Origin: an uncultured Oscillospiraceae bacterium
Lineage (GTDB): Bacteria; Bacillota_A; Clostridia; Oscillospirales; Oscillospiraceae
NCBI GenBank assembly: GCA_910579155.1
Contig: CAJTTS010000004.1
Coordinates: 40,830-104,829, forward strand
DNA length: 64,000 bases
Direction of reading: 5' to 3'
Shown: piece by piece, positions 34,438-41,580 of the stretch
Layout: the number at the start of each line of letters is the position of its first letter
Position numbering within the stretch: the stretch's first letter is position 1
Notes under the pieces: generated by a model
Told to the model about the DNA's origin: nothing
Databases searched by the model: none
Seen by the model: only the letters and a program-made list of their open reading frames with translations
Position numbers and translations under genes: made by a program

Positions 34438-34459
34438 GGAGAGAACTACAGGAGAGAAC
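34438..34459 (+). repeat. Two GGAGAGAAC direct repeats just after integrase
   Basis: Copies at 34438-34446 and 34451-34459, 13 bases apart (just over one helical turn), within 15 bases of the int stop. Position suggests integrase or excisionase binding sites near an attachment site. Confidence 0.45.
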
Positions 34460-34475
34460 CGCTAAAAAAGCCGCA

Positions 34476-34513
34476 AAATACCCGGTTCCCCAAAACCAGG
34501 AAACCGGGTATTT
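34476..34513 (+). terminator. Hairpin after the integrase gene
   Basis: AAATACCCGGTT (34476-34487) and AACCGGGTATTT (34502-34513) form a perfect 12-bp stem with a 14-base loop. The trailing T-run is short, so it may act weakly in both directions. Confidence 0.55.
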
Positions 34514-34713
34514 CCAATGGTGCGAGTGGCGATATAGGATTTACCCCGAAACCCAGTAATATCAACGGTTTGTGGACAGTCAAGCAGCAGTATTTATAGT
34601 AAAAACCAAATATAAGCTTTGGATTTTGAGGAAGCCCTGGCAAAAGAGGGCCTTCCCTTCCAGCCCAAAACGATGGCAGAGAAGCCAAAATCTTTGATAA
34701 GAGAGGTGAACCT

Positions 34714-34908
34714 ATGAATGTACAAATTATTTCTGCAATCAATCGGGAAGACGGTGTCGTCAAAAGTGCAACTTGCGCCAACTTTAGTGCAGAATTGGTC
34801 CAGGTATACAAGAATGACCTTGTCATAAATGTGGCCTCCAAGCATTGCGCTCCATCGGTCGGGGCTATCATTGGCCGAAGCGTTTGCCCATCATCTTCTC
34901 TGATATGA
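34714..34908 (+). CDS. Possible small protein, HPr-like pattern, perhaps degraded
   Basis: The 64-residue frame has a good ribosome site (AGAGAGGTGAAC). The pattern of Ser/Ala, hydrophobic helix (FSAELVQVYKNDLVINVAS) and a following helix (APSVGAIIGRSV) recalls HPr-fold proteins, but the phosphoryl-accepting His is absent and the C-terminus is cut short compared with HPr (about 85 residues). It may be a degraded gene. Confidence 0.3.
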   Translation: MNVQIISAINREDGVVKSATCANFSAELVQVYKNDLVINVASKHCAPSVGAIIGRSVCPSSSLI

Positions 34909-35021
34909 TGGGCAAGATGCTGAGCGATCAATCCGTCATTTCCGGTGGTAGGCCTTACATCACAATAATGATGTGAGTAGCATTCCAATATTGGATGGTT
35001 CGGACGGGTTGTAGGTGTTTG

Positions 35022-35060
35022 ACCACCGTCTGATGCCTAAAGGGAAAGGCATAAGGTGGT
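35022..35060 (+). ncRNA. Small nested hairpin element
   Basis: ACCACC (35022-35027) pairs with GGTGGT (35055-35060) and, inside, ATGCCT (35033-35038) with AGGCAT (35047-35052) around a purine loop (AAAGGGAA). The nested stems with an internal loop suggest a structured RNA, but no family match is evident. Confidence 0.3.
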
Positions 35061-35282
35061 GCCAATCTCTACGAATCTTATTCCAGGCAAAGCGCTTTTT
35101 CGGTCATCTCAATCCTTTTCAAAAGTGTTGAACCGTTTTGCCAGGAGGATGGGGCACCCGAAGTCCTTAACGAAATTCTGCCACAAAAAAAATTCATTCT
35201 TCTGCTTGACCGCGTTTGAAGGACTGTTGGCGGATAGGACGGATTGTTGCGCCACAATTTATCAATTTTCGGCAAAATGCGC

Positions 35283-35310
35283 TTGACAGTTGTCCAAGGC
35301 GTGGTATAAT
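35283..35310 (+). promoter_or_regulatory. Strong sigma-A promoter of the L10-leader transcript
   Basis: TTGACA (35283-35288) and TATAAT (35305-35310), both consensus, spacer 16. Confidence 0.75.
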
Positions 35311-35349
35311 AGCTTCATAATCTCGTTTGAATTGTGCATAACATCATAA

Positions 35350-35453
35350 TGCAAAGTTGGCCGAAGACAGTAGGTGGTATTATCCGTAAATCCTACCGAG
35401 GTATCTGAAATGTTGCGTCCAACCTATGCGTGCGTTGGGCGTTTCTCTTTTTT
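35350..35453 (+). ncRNA. Ribosomal protein L10-type leader RNA, orphan
   Basis: The RNA carries CCGAAGACAGTAGG, a small hairpin, then AAATCCTACCGAGG, the hallmark of the L10 leader (Rfam L10_leader), in which the L10(L12)4 complex binds a kink-turn region. GTTGG at 35356-35360 can pair with CCAAC at 35419-35423, and the same CCAAC can instead pair with GTTGG at 35434-35438 to form a terminator, the expected switch. No rplJ or rplL follows; the downstream genes are unknown. Confidence 0.72.
35415..35453 (+). terminator. Attenuator terminator of the L10-type leader
   Basis: CGTCCAAC (35416-35423) pairs with GTTGGGCG (35434-35441, one G-U), followed by TTTCTCTTTTTT. It would stop transcription before the three downstream genes unless the alternative stem forms. 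Confidence 0.75.
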
Positions 35454-35535
35454 CGTGCCAGAATAGAATGTGATAGCAGGAACTGGTACGTGGGTAGTTT
35501 ACAGATACCTTTGAGGATAGGAGAGTATATAGATT

Positions 35536-35919
35536 ATGCCGTCCAATAAGAAAGACATACCTTGGCCATTCCGCCAGCTTCTTGTGAAGATTTGTTTAAT
35601 GTCTGCTACAATCACCATTGGCCTGTATTGTGGGTTTACAGATTCCTATGCTGCATTTTATGTTGCTGTACTCATTCAAGCCATAAACAATGCTTATGAA
35701 TCGTTTGAACTATTGGCTGGGTATAATAAGTTTATCACTGCATTCCAGGCGATTTCTCTTTTAGGGGCTGGAGTCTCGGCCATTCTGTCTATACTCTTTT
35801 TCGCGGGGGCACCGCTGAATAGTTTGGAGTATGTGCTGGGTATTACTATTGCATTAAGCATTCCTGTCTTACATTTTCTCATTGAGATTTTTGTTTTGTG
35901 GTGGTCCGGAAAATATTGA
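35536..35919 (+). CDS. Unknown small membrane protein (first gene of L10-leader cassette)
   Basis: A 127-residue protein with about four hydrophobic segments (near 16-35, 40-55, 65-90, 95-122) and a basic N-terminus (MPSNKKD). The ribosome site TAGGAGAG lies somewhat far from ATG. No family motif is visible. It is the first gene after the orphan L10-type leader and is followed closely by two more unknown genes, so the three probably form one attenuated operon. Confidence 0.6.
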   Translation: MPSNKKDIPWPFRQLLVKICLMSATITIGLYCGFTDSYAAFYVAVLIQAINNAYESFELLAGYNKFITAFQAISLLGAGVSAILSILFFAGAPLNSLEYVLGITIALSIPVLHFLIEIFVLWWSGKY

Positions 35920-35935
35920 TTGCCGAGGGTTTATT

Positions 35936-36238
35936 ATGACTACTTTCTTACTCATCATGTTTATCTATGCCCTTGTCGTACTCGCGATAGCCGCCACAGG
36001 TGGGGTATTGCGTTTGCGCTGTCTCAAGCGTCAACAGCGACAGCACTCCACCTTTTCATCTATGATGAACGACAGCACGGACATGGGTATGGGTAATCTG
36101 AACATTGAGGATCCCGGTAGCATGGTGCTGGTTCGCACATTAGCTAAGCGAGGCTCTTGGCGTGTTGCTTTGGATCAGGTAATGTCCTCTCAAACCTTTG
36201 AGGAAATGAAGGCCGAAGAATACAGCAAGAAATTGTAA
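35936..36238 (+). CDS. Unknown single-span membrane protein
   Basis: It has 100 residues from ATG 35936 (CCGAGGGT upstream). One transmembrane segment (LLIMFIYALVVLAIAATGGV, near residues 5-24) is followed by a basic stretch (RLRCLKRQQRQH), placing the remaining soluble part in the cytoplasm. The rest is Met/Ser-rich and then helical. Not recognised. It lies 16 bases after the first membrane protein gene and 15 before the third gene. Confidence 0.55.
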   Translation: MTTFLLIMFIYALVVLAIAATGGVLRLRCLKRQQRQHSTFSSMMNDSTDMGMGNLNIEDPGSMVLVRTLAKRGSWRVALDQVMSSQTFEEMKAEEYSKKL

Positions 36239-36253
36239 AGGACAGGAGTACCT

Positions 36254-36832
36254 ATGAATCAGCAAGATGTGTTGACTATTCTTGGAGACAAAGAAATCCA
36301 AAAAAATTTAGATATGCTTGGCCAGATTCATATGTTGACCAAGCATTATCTACTTATTGCGGAGGAATTGTCAGAGGAAGGTGTCACTTTCCTTCAACCC
36401 TTGAAAGAACATCGGGATGCCTATGATCACTTGATGCGTGTATTTTATCTGCCCACCCGTCTGGAAACATCGGAAATTGTTTCGAATTTTGATTCCACCG
36501 TATATATTAGAAAAAACGTGGAAAAGGCCGTAGGACATGAATACCGTGCTTTCTTTGATATGGCAGATTGGCTTACTTTTATTTGCCGTCGGAAGATTCG
36601 GGAGGAGTTGTCTTTCCAGCGTGTCCGGCAGGCATATGCCAGCCAATACGGGACTGAAAATTATCAATCCGTCAAAGAACTGGTCAACACCGTCTATCTC
36701 ACTATTGCCCAATATCGGACAGAAAAGGATATTGGTAAGGCAGGACCGGCGCTCCAGGATGTACTGTCTTATCAAAAGACCATTGATCAGTTGTTGGATA
36801 TTTATAAAAAGGTCATGACACTGGATGTGTAA
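36254..36832 (+). CDS. Unknown helical cytoplasmic protein
   Basis: A 192-residue, almost entirely helical protein with GACAGGAG before ATG. No cysteines form a metal site and there is no nucleotide-binding motif. It ends the three-gene set behind the L10-type leader and is followed by a clear terminator. A role together with the two membrane proteins is implied by the arrangement alone. Confidence 0.55.
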   Translation: MNQQDVLTILGDKEIQKNLDMLGQIHMLTKHYLLIAEELSEEGVTFLQPLKEHRDAYDHLMRVFYLPTRLETSEIVSNFDSTVYIRKNVEKAVGHEYRAFFDMADWLTFICRRKIREELSFQRVRQAYASQYGTENYQSVKELVNTVYLTIAQYRTEKDIGKAGPALQDVLSYQKTIDQLLDIYKKVMTLDV

Positions 36833-36877
36833 CGCCAGAAGTTACTCTTTGCTGTGGCAATTCTCACTGTGAATCCA

Positions 36878-36909
36878 AACCACCGGACTATGCCGGTGGT
36901 TTTCTTTTT
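36878..36909 (+). terminator. Rho-independent terminator of the three-gene cassette
   Basis: AACCACCGG (36878-36886) and CCGGTGGTT (36893-36901), six-base loop, then TTCTTTTT. Confidence 0.85.
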
Positions 36910-37039
36910 GTCAAAGGTGTGTGTGAAATAGGATGTAATCAACAGAAAAAGAAACACGACAAAAACCCATGCAAAATTTGAAACCGCCCAGAAGTACTGG
37001 GACGGTCTCACACATTTTAAAAGGGAGGTCAAAGGTTAA

Positions 37040-37186
37040 GTTGACATAAAGTTTTTAACGCGAGATATTGTCGAGCAATTCGTTGACTGGATTGCAGTCT
37101 ATCCAGCAGATAGAAGCGTCTGGCCATATAAGCAGAGAATCGAAATCCATTACCACTATATCAGGAAAATTGAGGAAATCCTATAA
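37040..37186 (+). pseudogene. Serine recombinase C-terminal remnant
   Basis: The frame reads VDIKFLTRDIVEQFVDWIAV and ends QRIEIHYHYIRKIEEIL plus TAA at 37184-37186. This is the usual closing segment of large serine recombinases of the TnpX type (LT..IV..FV..I.V, then a basic QRIEIHY beta-strand). Everything upstream is missing, including the catalytic domain. It lies about 120 bases from tRNA-Leu and suggests an older insertion or deletion there. The rest of 36910-37039 shows nothing. Confidence 0.6.
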
Positions 37187-37276
37187 GCCTTTAATTGTGC
37201 GCGAGTGTTCTTACAGCGTTTGCCCAATATAAAAACAAGAATATGCGAGAAATAAAAAGAAAACAAGCGAAAAAGA

Positions 37277-37308
37277 GAGCAGGTTCATCAAATGCGATAA
37301 ACCTGCTC
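37277..37308 (-). terminator. Terminator of tRNA-Leu
   Basis: GAGCAGGTT (37277-37285) pairs with AACCTGCTC (37300-37308); on the minus strand TCTTTTTCGC follows. It lies just beyond the CCA end of the tRNA. Confidence 0.75.
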
Positions 37309-37309
37309 G

Positions 37310-37397
37310 TGGTGCCGGTGGTGGGACTCGAACCCACACGGGGGATTAGCCCGGCGGATTTTGAATCCGCTACGTCTACCAATTCCATCACACCGGC
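37310..37397 (-). tRNA. tRNA-Leu (anticodon CAA), CCA encoded
   Basis: On the minus strand the acceptor GCCGGTG pairs with CACCGGC, followed by discriminator A and an encoded CCA. The anticodon arm is GCGGA-TTCAAAA-TCCGC, giving CAA; a long variable arm and GGTTCGAGTCC T-arm are present, as in class II leucine tRNAs. tRNA 3' ends are common integration targets, but the nearby integrase at 33.2 kb is too far for a simple attachment here. Confidence 0.93.
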
Positions 37398-37441
37398 AGG
37401 TGCAATGGAATAATACCACGTTTTTCTCGGAAACGCAAGAG

Positions 37442-38923
37442 TTATCTATCTTCTTTTTCCGAATTTTCTTTTTCGTCCCCGACCTCCAGATCCAAGTCGG
37501 CTACCGTCAGCGTCATCAGATCCTCCTTCTGGGGATCCTCCATGGCCGCCACCCGGTTGGCCTGACGGGCTATGGCGGCCTCAAACACGTTGCGGACATC
37601 CCGGGCGTTGCCAAAATTCTCGTCCCGGCGGTCATACATCACCTGGAACGCCTCCGCCGCAGCCTTGTCCGTCTCCTCGTCCAGCGTGTATCCGTTCTTT
37701 TTGCACACCGACCGGAATATCTCGGCCAATTGCCCGCCGTCGTAGTCCTCAAAATAGAAATATTTATTGAACCGGCTCTCCAGCCCCGGATTGGCGTGGA
37801 TAAAATCTCCCATCAGGTCGGTGTACCCCGCCACGATGACGATCAGATCATCCCGGTGGTCCTCCATCCCCTTCAACAGCACCTCGATGGCCTCCCGGCC
37901 AAAATCATTGGGGTTGTCCTGATTGGCCAGGGCGTAGGCCTCGTCAATGAACAGCACCCCGCCCAGGGCCTTGTCGATGGCCTCCTGGGCTTTCAGCGCC
38001 GTCTGGCCCACGAACCCCGCCACCAATCCGGACCGGTCCACCTCCACCAGTTGGCCCTTGCTCAATACGCCCACGGCATGGTAAATCTTCGCCAGCAGCC
38101 GGGCCACGGTGGTTTTCCCGGTGCCCGGATTCCCCATAAACACCAAGTGCAGGGACATGGGCGGCACGGGCAGCCCCGCCTCCTGGCGCAGCTTGCGCAC
38201 CTTTACCAGGTTAATGAGCCCCTTTACATCCTCCTTGACCTTGGCCAGCCCGCACAGCTCATCCAGTTGGGCCAGCAGCTCCTCCAGAGTGGGCTCCGGC
38301 TGGGCCGGGGCCTCCTCCCGTTTAGCCTGTGCCGCCTCCGCAGGGGCCGGGACAACCGCCTCATCCTCCGGGCGGCCCGTCTTGACGGGTTTCCCGTCGG
38401 TGCGGCGGGCCACAAACTCGCTGACGTCGAGCCCGGACTTGCCTCCGCCCACTCCGGCGTGGTCACAGAACGCGGCCAGGGAATCGGCGCAGGTATTGAC
38501 AAACCCTGCCTCCGCCTCGCTGACCTTCCCGTCCACTGCGGCGAACAGCAGCAGCATCAGGGTAAACGTGTCCACAAACCGGCGGCTTTGACTGCGGCCC
38601 TGCTCCAAATCAGCCTGGACCAGCCGCCGGAAGAAACTGGGCAGCACAAAACCGGAAAAATCCTCCACGGCGGAAGCCAGTTCCCAGTACAGCGCCGTGG
38701 GCACGGGGTTGCCCTTGGAGTAGATGGCGTTGTAATATTCCACATGGCGAGGGGTTATCCCCTGGTCGGCGTGCCACACGCCGCAGGCGCATTGGCGCAT
38801 GAAACCGTCGGCCTCCCGGCCGAAGACCACCCGGGCGGCGGGATCGGCCAACTGGCGGCGGAAGGCGGTCATCGCCTCGTCATATTGTTTGTGGACGGCG
38901 GCAGGGGTCATGGGCTGGGCCAT
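37442..38923 (-). CDS. CbxX/CfqX-type AAA+ ATPase
   Basis: A 493-residue protein from ATG 38923 (AAAAGGAGC upstream). The N-terminal 220 residues are helical with an acidic Pro/Ala linker. The AAA+ domain carries Walker A GNPGTGKT, Walker B GGVLFIDEAYAL, a sensor region and an arginine-finger context (NPGLESRFNKYFYF), as in CbbX and SpoVK-type ATPases. Such proteins remodel partner complexes; in non-photosynthetic Firmicutes the partner is usually unknown. The gene is divergent from the zinc-ribbon/SH3 gene, whose promoter lies in between. Confidence 0.85.
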   Translation of the reverse strand: MAQPMTPAAVHKQYDEAMTAFRRQLADPAARVVFGREADGFMRQCACGVWHADQGITPRHVEYYNAIYSKGNPVPTALYWELASAVEDFSGFVLPSFFRRLVQADLEQGRSQSRRFVDTFTLMLLLFAAVDGKVSEAEAGFVNTCADSLAAFCDHAGVGGGKSGLDVSEFVARRTDGKPVKTGRPEDEAVVPAPAEAAQAKREEAPAQPEPTLEELLAQLDELCGLAKVKEDVKGLINLVKVRKLRQEAGLPVPPMSLHLVFMGNPGTGKTTVARLLAKIYHAVGVLSKGQLVEVDRSGLVAGFVGQTALKAQEAIDKALGGVLFIDEAYALANQDNPNDFGREAIEVLLKGMEDHRDDLIVIVAGYTDLMGDFIHANPGLESRFNKYFYFEDYDGGQLAEIFRSVCKKNGYTLDEETDKAAAEAFQVMYDRRDENFGNARDVRNVFEAAIARQANRVAAMEDPQKEDLMTLTVADLDLEVGDEKENSEKEDR

Positions 38924-39026
38924 AGCGGACACGCTCCTTTTTTATGTACCGGCGCCTCCAGGACGCCGTGACGGTAAAATTTACAGCATCTATTATAATT
39001 CATTTCCTCCCGGGCCGCAAGGGTAA

Positions 39027-39085
39027 AACGTTTACAAAAGCGTTACCATAAAAAGATTGACGAATGGCCTCGAAACGTGTAAGAT
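39027..39085 (+). promoter_or_regulatory. Promoter and candidate operator of the zinc-ribbon/SH3 gene
   Basis: TTGACG (39057-39062) and TAAGAT (39080-39085) with a 17-base spacer. Just upstream, near 39023-39045, GTAAAACGTTTAC and GCGTTAC give a near-palindromic stretch that could bind a regulator shared with the divergent ATPase gene. Confidence 0.5.
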
Positions 39086-39135
39086 AAAGAGCGTACGACA
39101 AGTTTCCAGCCTTTCGACCAAGGAGGAATCCAGCT

Positions 39136-40314
39136 ATGGCTCCCAAGCCTTCCCGTGATACGCTAATCCACTGCGACGCCTGCGGCGAGGACTACAGCTC
39201 CACCTACCGCCGCTGTCCTTTCTGCGGCGCCCGGAACGATCCCCGACGCCCCGCCCGAGAGGATACTTACGACGACCCCTACGACACCGCGCCCATCCCC
39301 GCGCCCCCTCCCCCCCGGCAGAGCCGCCAGGCGGAACCGGAGGACAATTACGTCTTTGACGGCCAGGACGCCTTTGAGGACGACTTGGAGGACGAGGACT
39401 ACTACACCCCCCGCCCCAAGGGCGGCAAACGACTGGCCCCCAAGCAGGGGGGCGGCTTTGATCTGCCCCCGATCAACTGGTCACGGCTCATCACCTTCCT
39501 GTGCTCCCTGGTGATTATCGTGGCCGCGCTGGTCATTGTGTTCACCTACATCTATCCCAAGCTCAGCGGGAACAACGAGGACCCCAAGACCAATGCCTCG
39601 GCGGGCATCTCCGACGCGCCTTCCCTGGACCCCAATACCATCCCCAGCCAGAACGTGATTCCGTCCACCGGCCCCGTGGGTGATTCCAGCCAGCCGGTGC
39701 CGGAGTCCCTGCCCCCTGTGGAGCCCACCGTGACCGGAATCACCTTGCAGTCCGACGGTCGTACCCTGAGCGCCAATGACATTACCCTGTACGTGGGCGA
39801 GAGCGCCCAGATGTCGGCCGTCATCACCCCTGCGGGCTGGAGCGGAGCGGTGACCTGGACCTCTTCCAACCCTGATTGGATTACCGTAAGCGACACCGGC
39901 CTGGTCACCAATGTGAATTCCACCGGCTCGTACCACAACGCTTACATCACCGTCACAGCGGGCGAACTGACGATCCGCTGTGAGGTCCGGGTGCGGCCTG
40001 CTCCCAGAGATACCACTCCTTCCCAGGCCCCGGCCTCTCAGCCGCCCGCCATCGATCCTCCCGCCTCCCAGCCGCCTGCCACCAGTGGAAACGGCCCCAT
40101 TGTGGGGCAGACTGGCACCATTGTAGGCGCCGACGGCGGCCTGCGGGTGCGCGGCGGCCCAGGCACTACCTACGAGGTCCTGGCCACCCTGAACAACGAC
40201 AACACCGTCACCGTGGTGGAGGACGCGGGCAACGGCTGGTACAAAATCACCTTCCCCGGCATCGGCGAAACCATTACCGGCTACATCATGGGCGAATACA
40301 TCTCGGCCAATTGA
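39136..40314 (+). CDS. Membrane protein with zinc ribbon, BIG2-like and SH3 domains
   Basis: A 392-residue protein. Cytoplasmic N-terminus with a zinc ribbon (CDACGEDY...CPFCGA), an acidic linker, one transmembrane span (LITFLCSLVIIVAALVIVFT, about 116-135), then outside: a Ser/Pro/Asn-rich linker, a BIG2-like immunoglobulin domain (VTGITLQSDGRTLSANDITL through WTSSNPDWITVSDTGLV), a Pro-rich spacer and a C-terminal bacterial SH3 domain (GGLRVRGGPGTTYEVLATL). The layout suggests a cell-wall-binding envelope sensor or anchor. The ribosome site is AAGGAGGAA. Confidence 0.8.
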   Translation: MAPKPSRDTLIHCDACGEDYSSTYRRCPFCGARNDPRRPAREDTYDDPYDTAPIPAPPPPRQSRQAEPEDNYVFDGQDAFEDDLEDEDYYTPRPKGGKRLAPKQGGGFDLPPINWSRLITFLCSLVIIVAALVIVFTYIYPKLSGNNEDPKTNASAGISDAPSLDPNTIPSQNVIPSTGPVGDSSQPVPESLPPVEPTVTGITLQSDGRTLSANDITLYVGESAQMSAVITPAGWSGAVTWTSSNPDWITVSDTGLVTNVNSTGSYHNAYITVTAGELTIRCEVRVRPAPRDTTPSQAPASQPPAIDPPASQPPATSGNGPIVGQTGTIVGADGGLRVRGGPGTTYEVLATLNNDNTVTVVEDAGNGWYKITFPGIGETITGYIMGEYISAN

Positions 40315-40327
40315 CCGGTACAGCATG

Positions 40328-40353
40328 GAGCGCCGCCCAGGCGGGCGGCGCTC
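40328..40353 (+). terminator. GC-rich hairpin after the SH3 protein gene
   Basis: GAGCGCCGCCC (40328-40338) and GGGCGGCGCTC (40343-40353), four-base loop. There is no U-run, but it sits 14 bases after the stop codon. Confidence 0.5.
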
Positions 40354-40427
40354 CTGCTGGTTCAACAAAATGAGCAGGTGAGGTATATGACAGTGCAATT
40401 TAGCGCCCGGAAGCCTGGTGGGCACGC

Positions 40428-41438
40428 ATGACTGACGTCTTAGTCTACTCGTTTAACGCCGTCGCCCCCATCATCGGCCTGATTCTGGTGGGGTACGTCT
40501 CGCGGCAGATCGGACTGCTGGATACCCATACCCTGAAGGTCATCAACCGGTTCAATTTCCGGGTGTGTTTCTTCGCCATGATGTTCGTCAACCTCTACCA
40601 GATGGATGGCTTCGGCGCCCTGTCCCTCTCGCTGGCGGGGACGGCCATGGCGGCGCTGGTGCTCATCACGGTGCTGGACTTCTTTCTCAGCCGGTGGGTC
40701 ACCCCCCGGCCCGACCGGCGGGGGCCGCTGCTCCAGTGCGGATTCCGCTCCAACTACGCCATCATCGGCCTGGTGCTGGCGGAGGCGCTGGCCGGGCAGC
40801 AGGGGCGGGAAGTGGCCACCCTGTTCCAGCTCCCCTCGGTGATCTATTTCAATATCGTCAGCGTGCTTAGCCTGAGTCTGTATTCCGACCGCCCCGCCCA
40901 GGGCCGGTGGAAGGGCATCGCCAGGAATCTGGCCACCAACCCGCTGATCCTAGGCCTCCTGGCGGGGGCCGGAGCGGTGTTGATCCGCTCCCTCCTGCCC
41001 ACGGGACCGGACGGCTCGCCGGTGTTTTTGCTGACCCGGAACCTCCCTTGGGTCTGGCAACTCATCAAGTACCTGTCCCAGTTGACCACCCCCTTGGCCC
41101 TCATCGTGCTGGGCGGCCAGTTGGTATTCCAGGAGGCCAAAGAGATGCGCCGGGAGCTGGCCGCCGGGGTGTTCATGCGGCTGGTGCTGGCCCCGGCGGT
41201 GGGGTTATCCGTCACCTTCCTGGGGGCCCGCATGGGCTGGTACGTGCTGGACACCGCCTCCCTTGCCGCCCTGGTGGCCGTGTTCGGCTCCCCCGTCGCC
41301 GTGGCCTCGGCGGTGATGGCGGGGGAAATGGGGGCAGACGACAAGTTCGCCGGGCAGCTCGTGGTATGGACCAGCGTGCTGGGCATGGTGAGCCTGTTCG
41401 TCATCGTATTCATTCTGCGGCTCATGGGCGCGGTGTGA
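40428..41438 (+). CDS. AEC-family (auxin efflux carrier-like) transporter
   Basis: The 336-residue membrane protein has about ten hydrophobic segments in two halves separated by a cytoplasmic region, the layout of AEC transporters (malate/malonate/amino-acid-derivative exporters). The opening NAVAPIIGLILVGYVSRQIG and the FRSNYAIIGLVLAEAL segment are typical. Start ATG 40428 has only a poor ribosome site. Substrate unknown; no biosynthetic neighbours point to one. Confidence 0.8.
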   Translation: MTDVLVYSFNAVAPIIGLILVGYVSRQIGLLDTHTLKVINRFNFRVCFFAMMFVNLYQMDGFGALSLSLAGTAMAALVLITVLDFFLSRWVTPRPDRRGPLLQCGFRSNYAIIGLVLAEALAGQQGREVATLFQLPSVIYFNIVSVLSLSLYSDRPAQGRWKGIARNLATNPLILGLLAGAGAVLIRSLLPTGPDGSPVFLLTRNLPWVWQLIKYLSQLTTPLALIVLGGQLVFQEAKEMRRELAAGVFMRLVLAPAVGLSVTFLGARMGWYVLDTASLAALVAVFGSPVAVASAVMAGEMGADDKFAGQLVVWTSVLGMVSLFVIVFILRLMGAV

Positions 41439-41444
41439 GGGAGC

Positions 41445-41560
41445 GCAGAGGGCAGTACCCCCCCCTCCACGGGGACGGCTCGAACAGGATACGCAGAAAG
41501 AACGAGGTTTCTGCCCTACCTGGTCTGAACTGTCCCCGTGGAGGGGGTACTGCCCTCTGC
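41445..41560. repeat. Long inverted repeat (29-bp arms, 55-base centre) between convergent genes
   Basis: The arm GCAGAGGGCAGTACCCCC...CCACGGGGAC (41445-41476) pairs with 41532-41560 except for three extra C in the left arm. It separates the convergent AEC and kinase genes. It may be a two-way terminator or a small palindromic insertion. Confidence 0.6.
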
Positions 41561-41580
41561 TATAGGAAAGGTTACCGTAA

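Larger units (their letters stand above)
34514..35282. other. Gene-poor stretch with decayed coding fragments
   Basis: About 770 bases without a convincing gene. A frame from about 34616 (ALDFEEALAKEGLPFQPKTM) ends at a TGA overlapping the ATG at 34714, like the tail of a lost upstream gene. The stretch GGTGCGAGTGGCGATATAGG near 34520 recalls the 3' end of a tRNA read backwards and could be an attachment-site relic. Nothing recognisable is seen from 35062 to 35282. Confidence 0.4.

Noticed and set aside
34446..34988. 180-codon minus frame downstream of the integrase
   Set aside because: Low-complexity, crosses the integrase terminator hairpin, and shows no start signal or protein-like pattern.
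37310..37397. tRNA-Leu as attachment site of the integrase at 33.2 kb
   Set aside because: It lies about 2.9 kb beyond the integrase with unrelated genes in between, and no duplicate of its 3' end was found near the integrase.
37361..38971. Long + strand frame antisense to the CbxX-type ATPase gene
   Set aside because: Overlaps tRNA-Leu and mirrors the ATPase coding frame; composition is that of a shadow.
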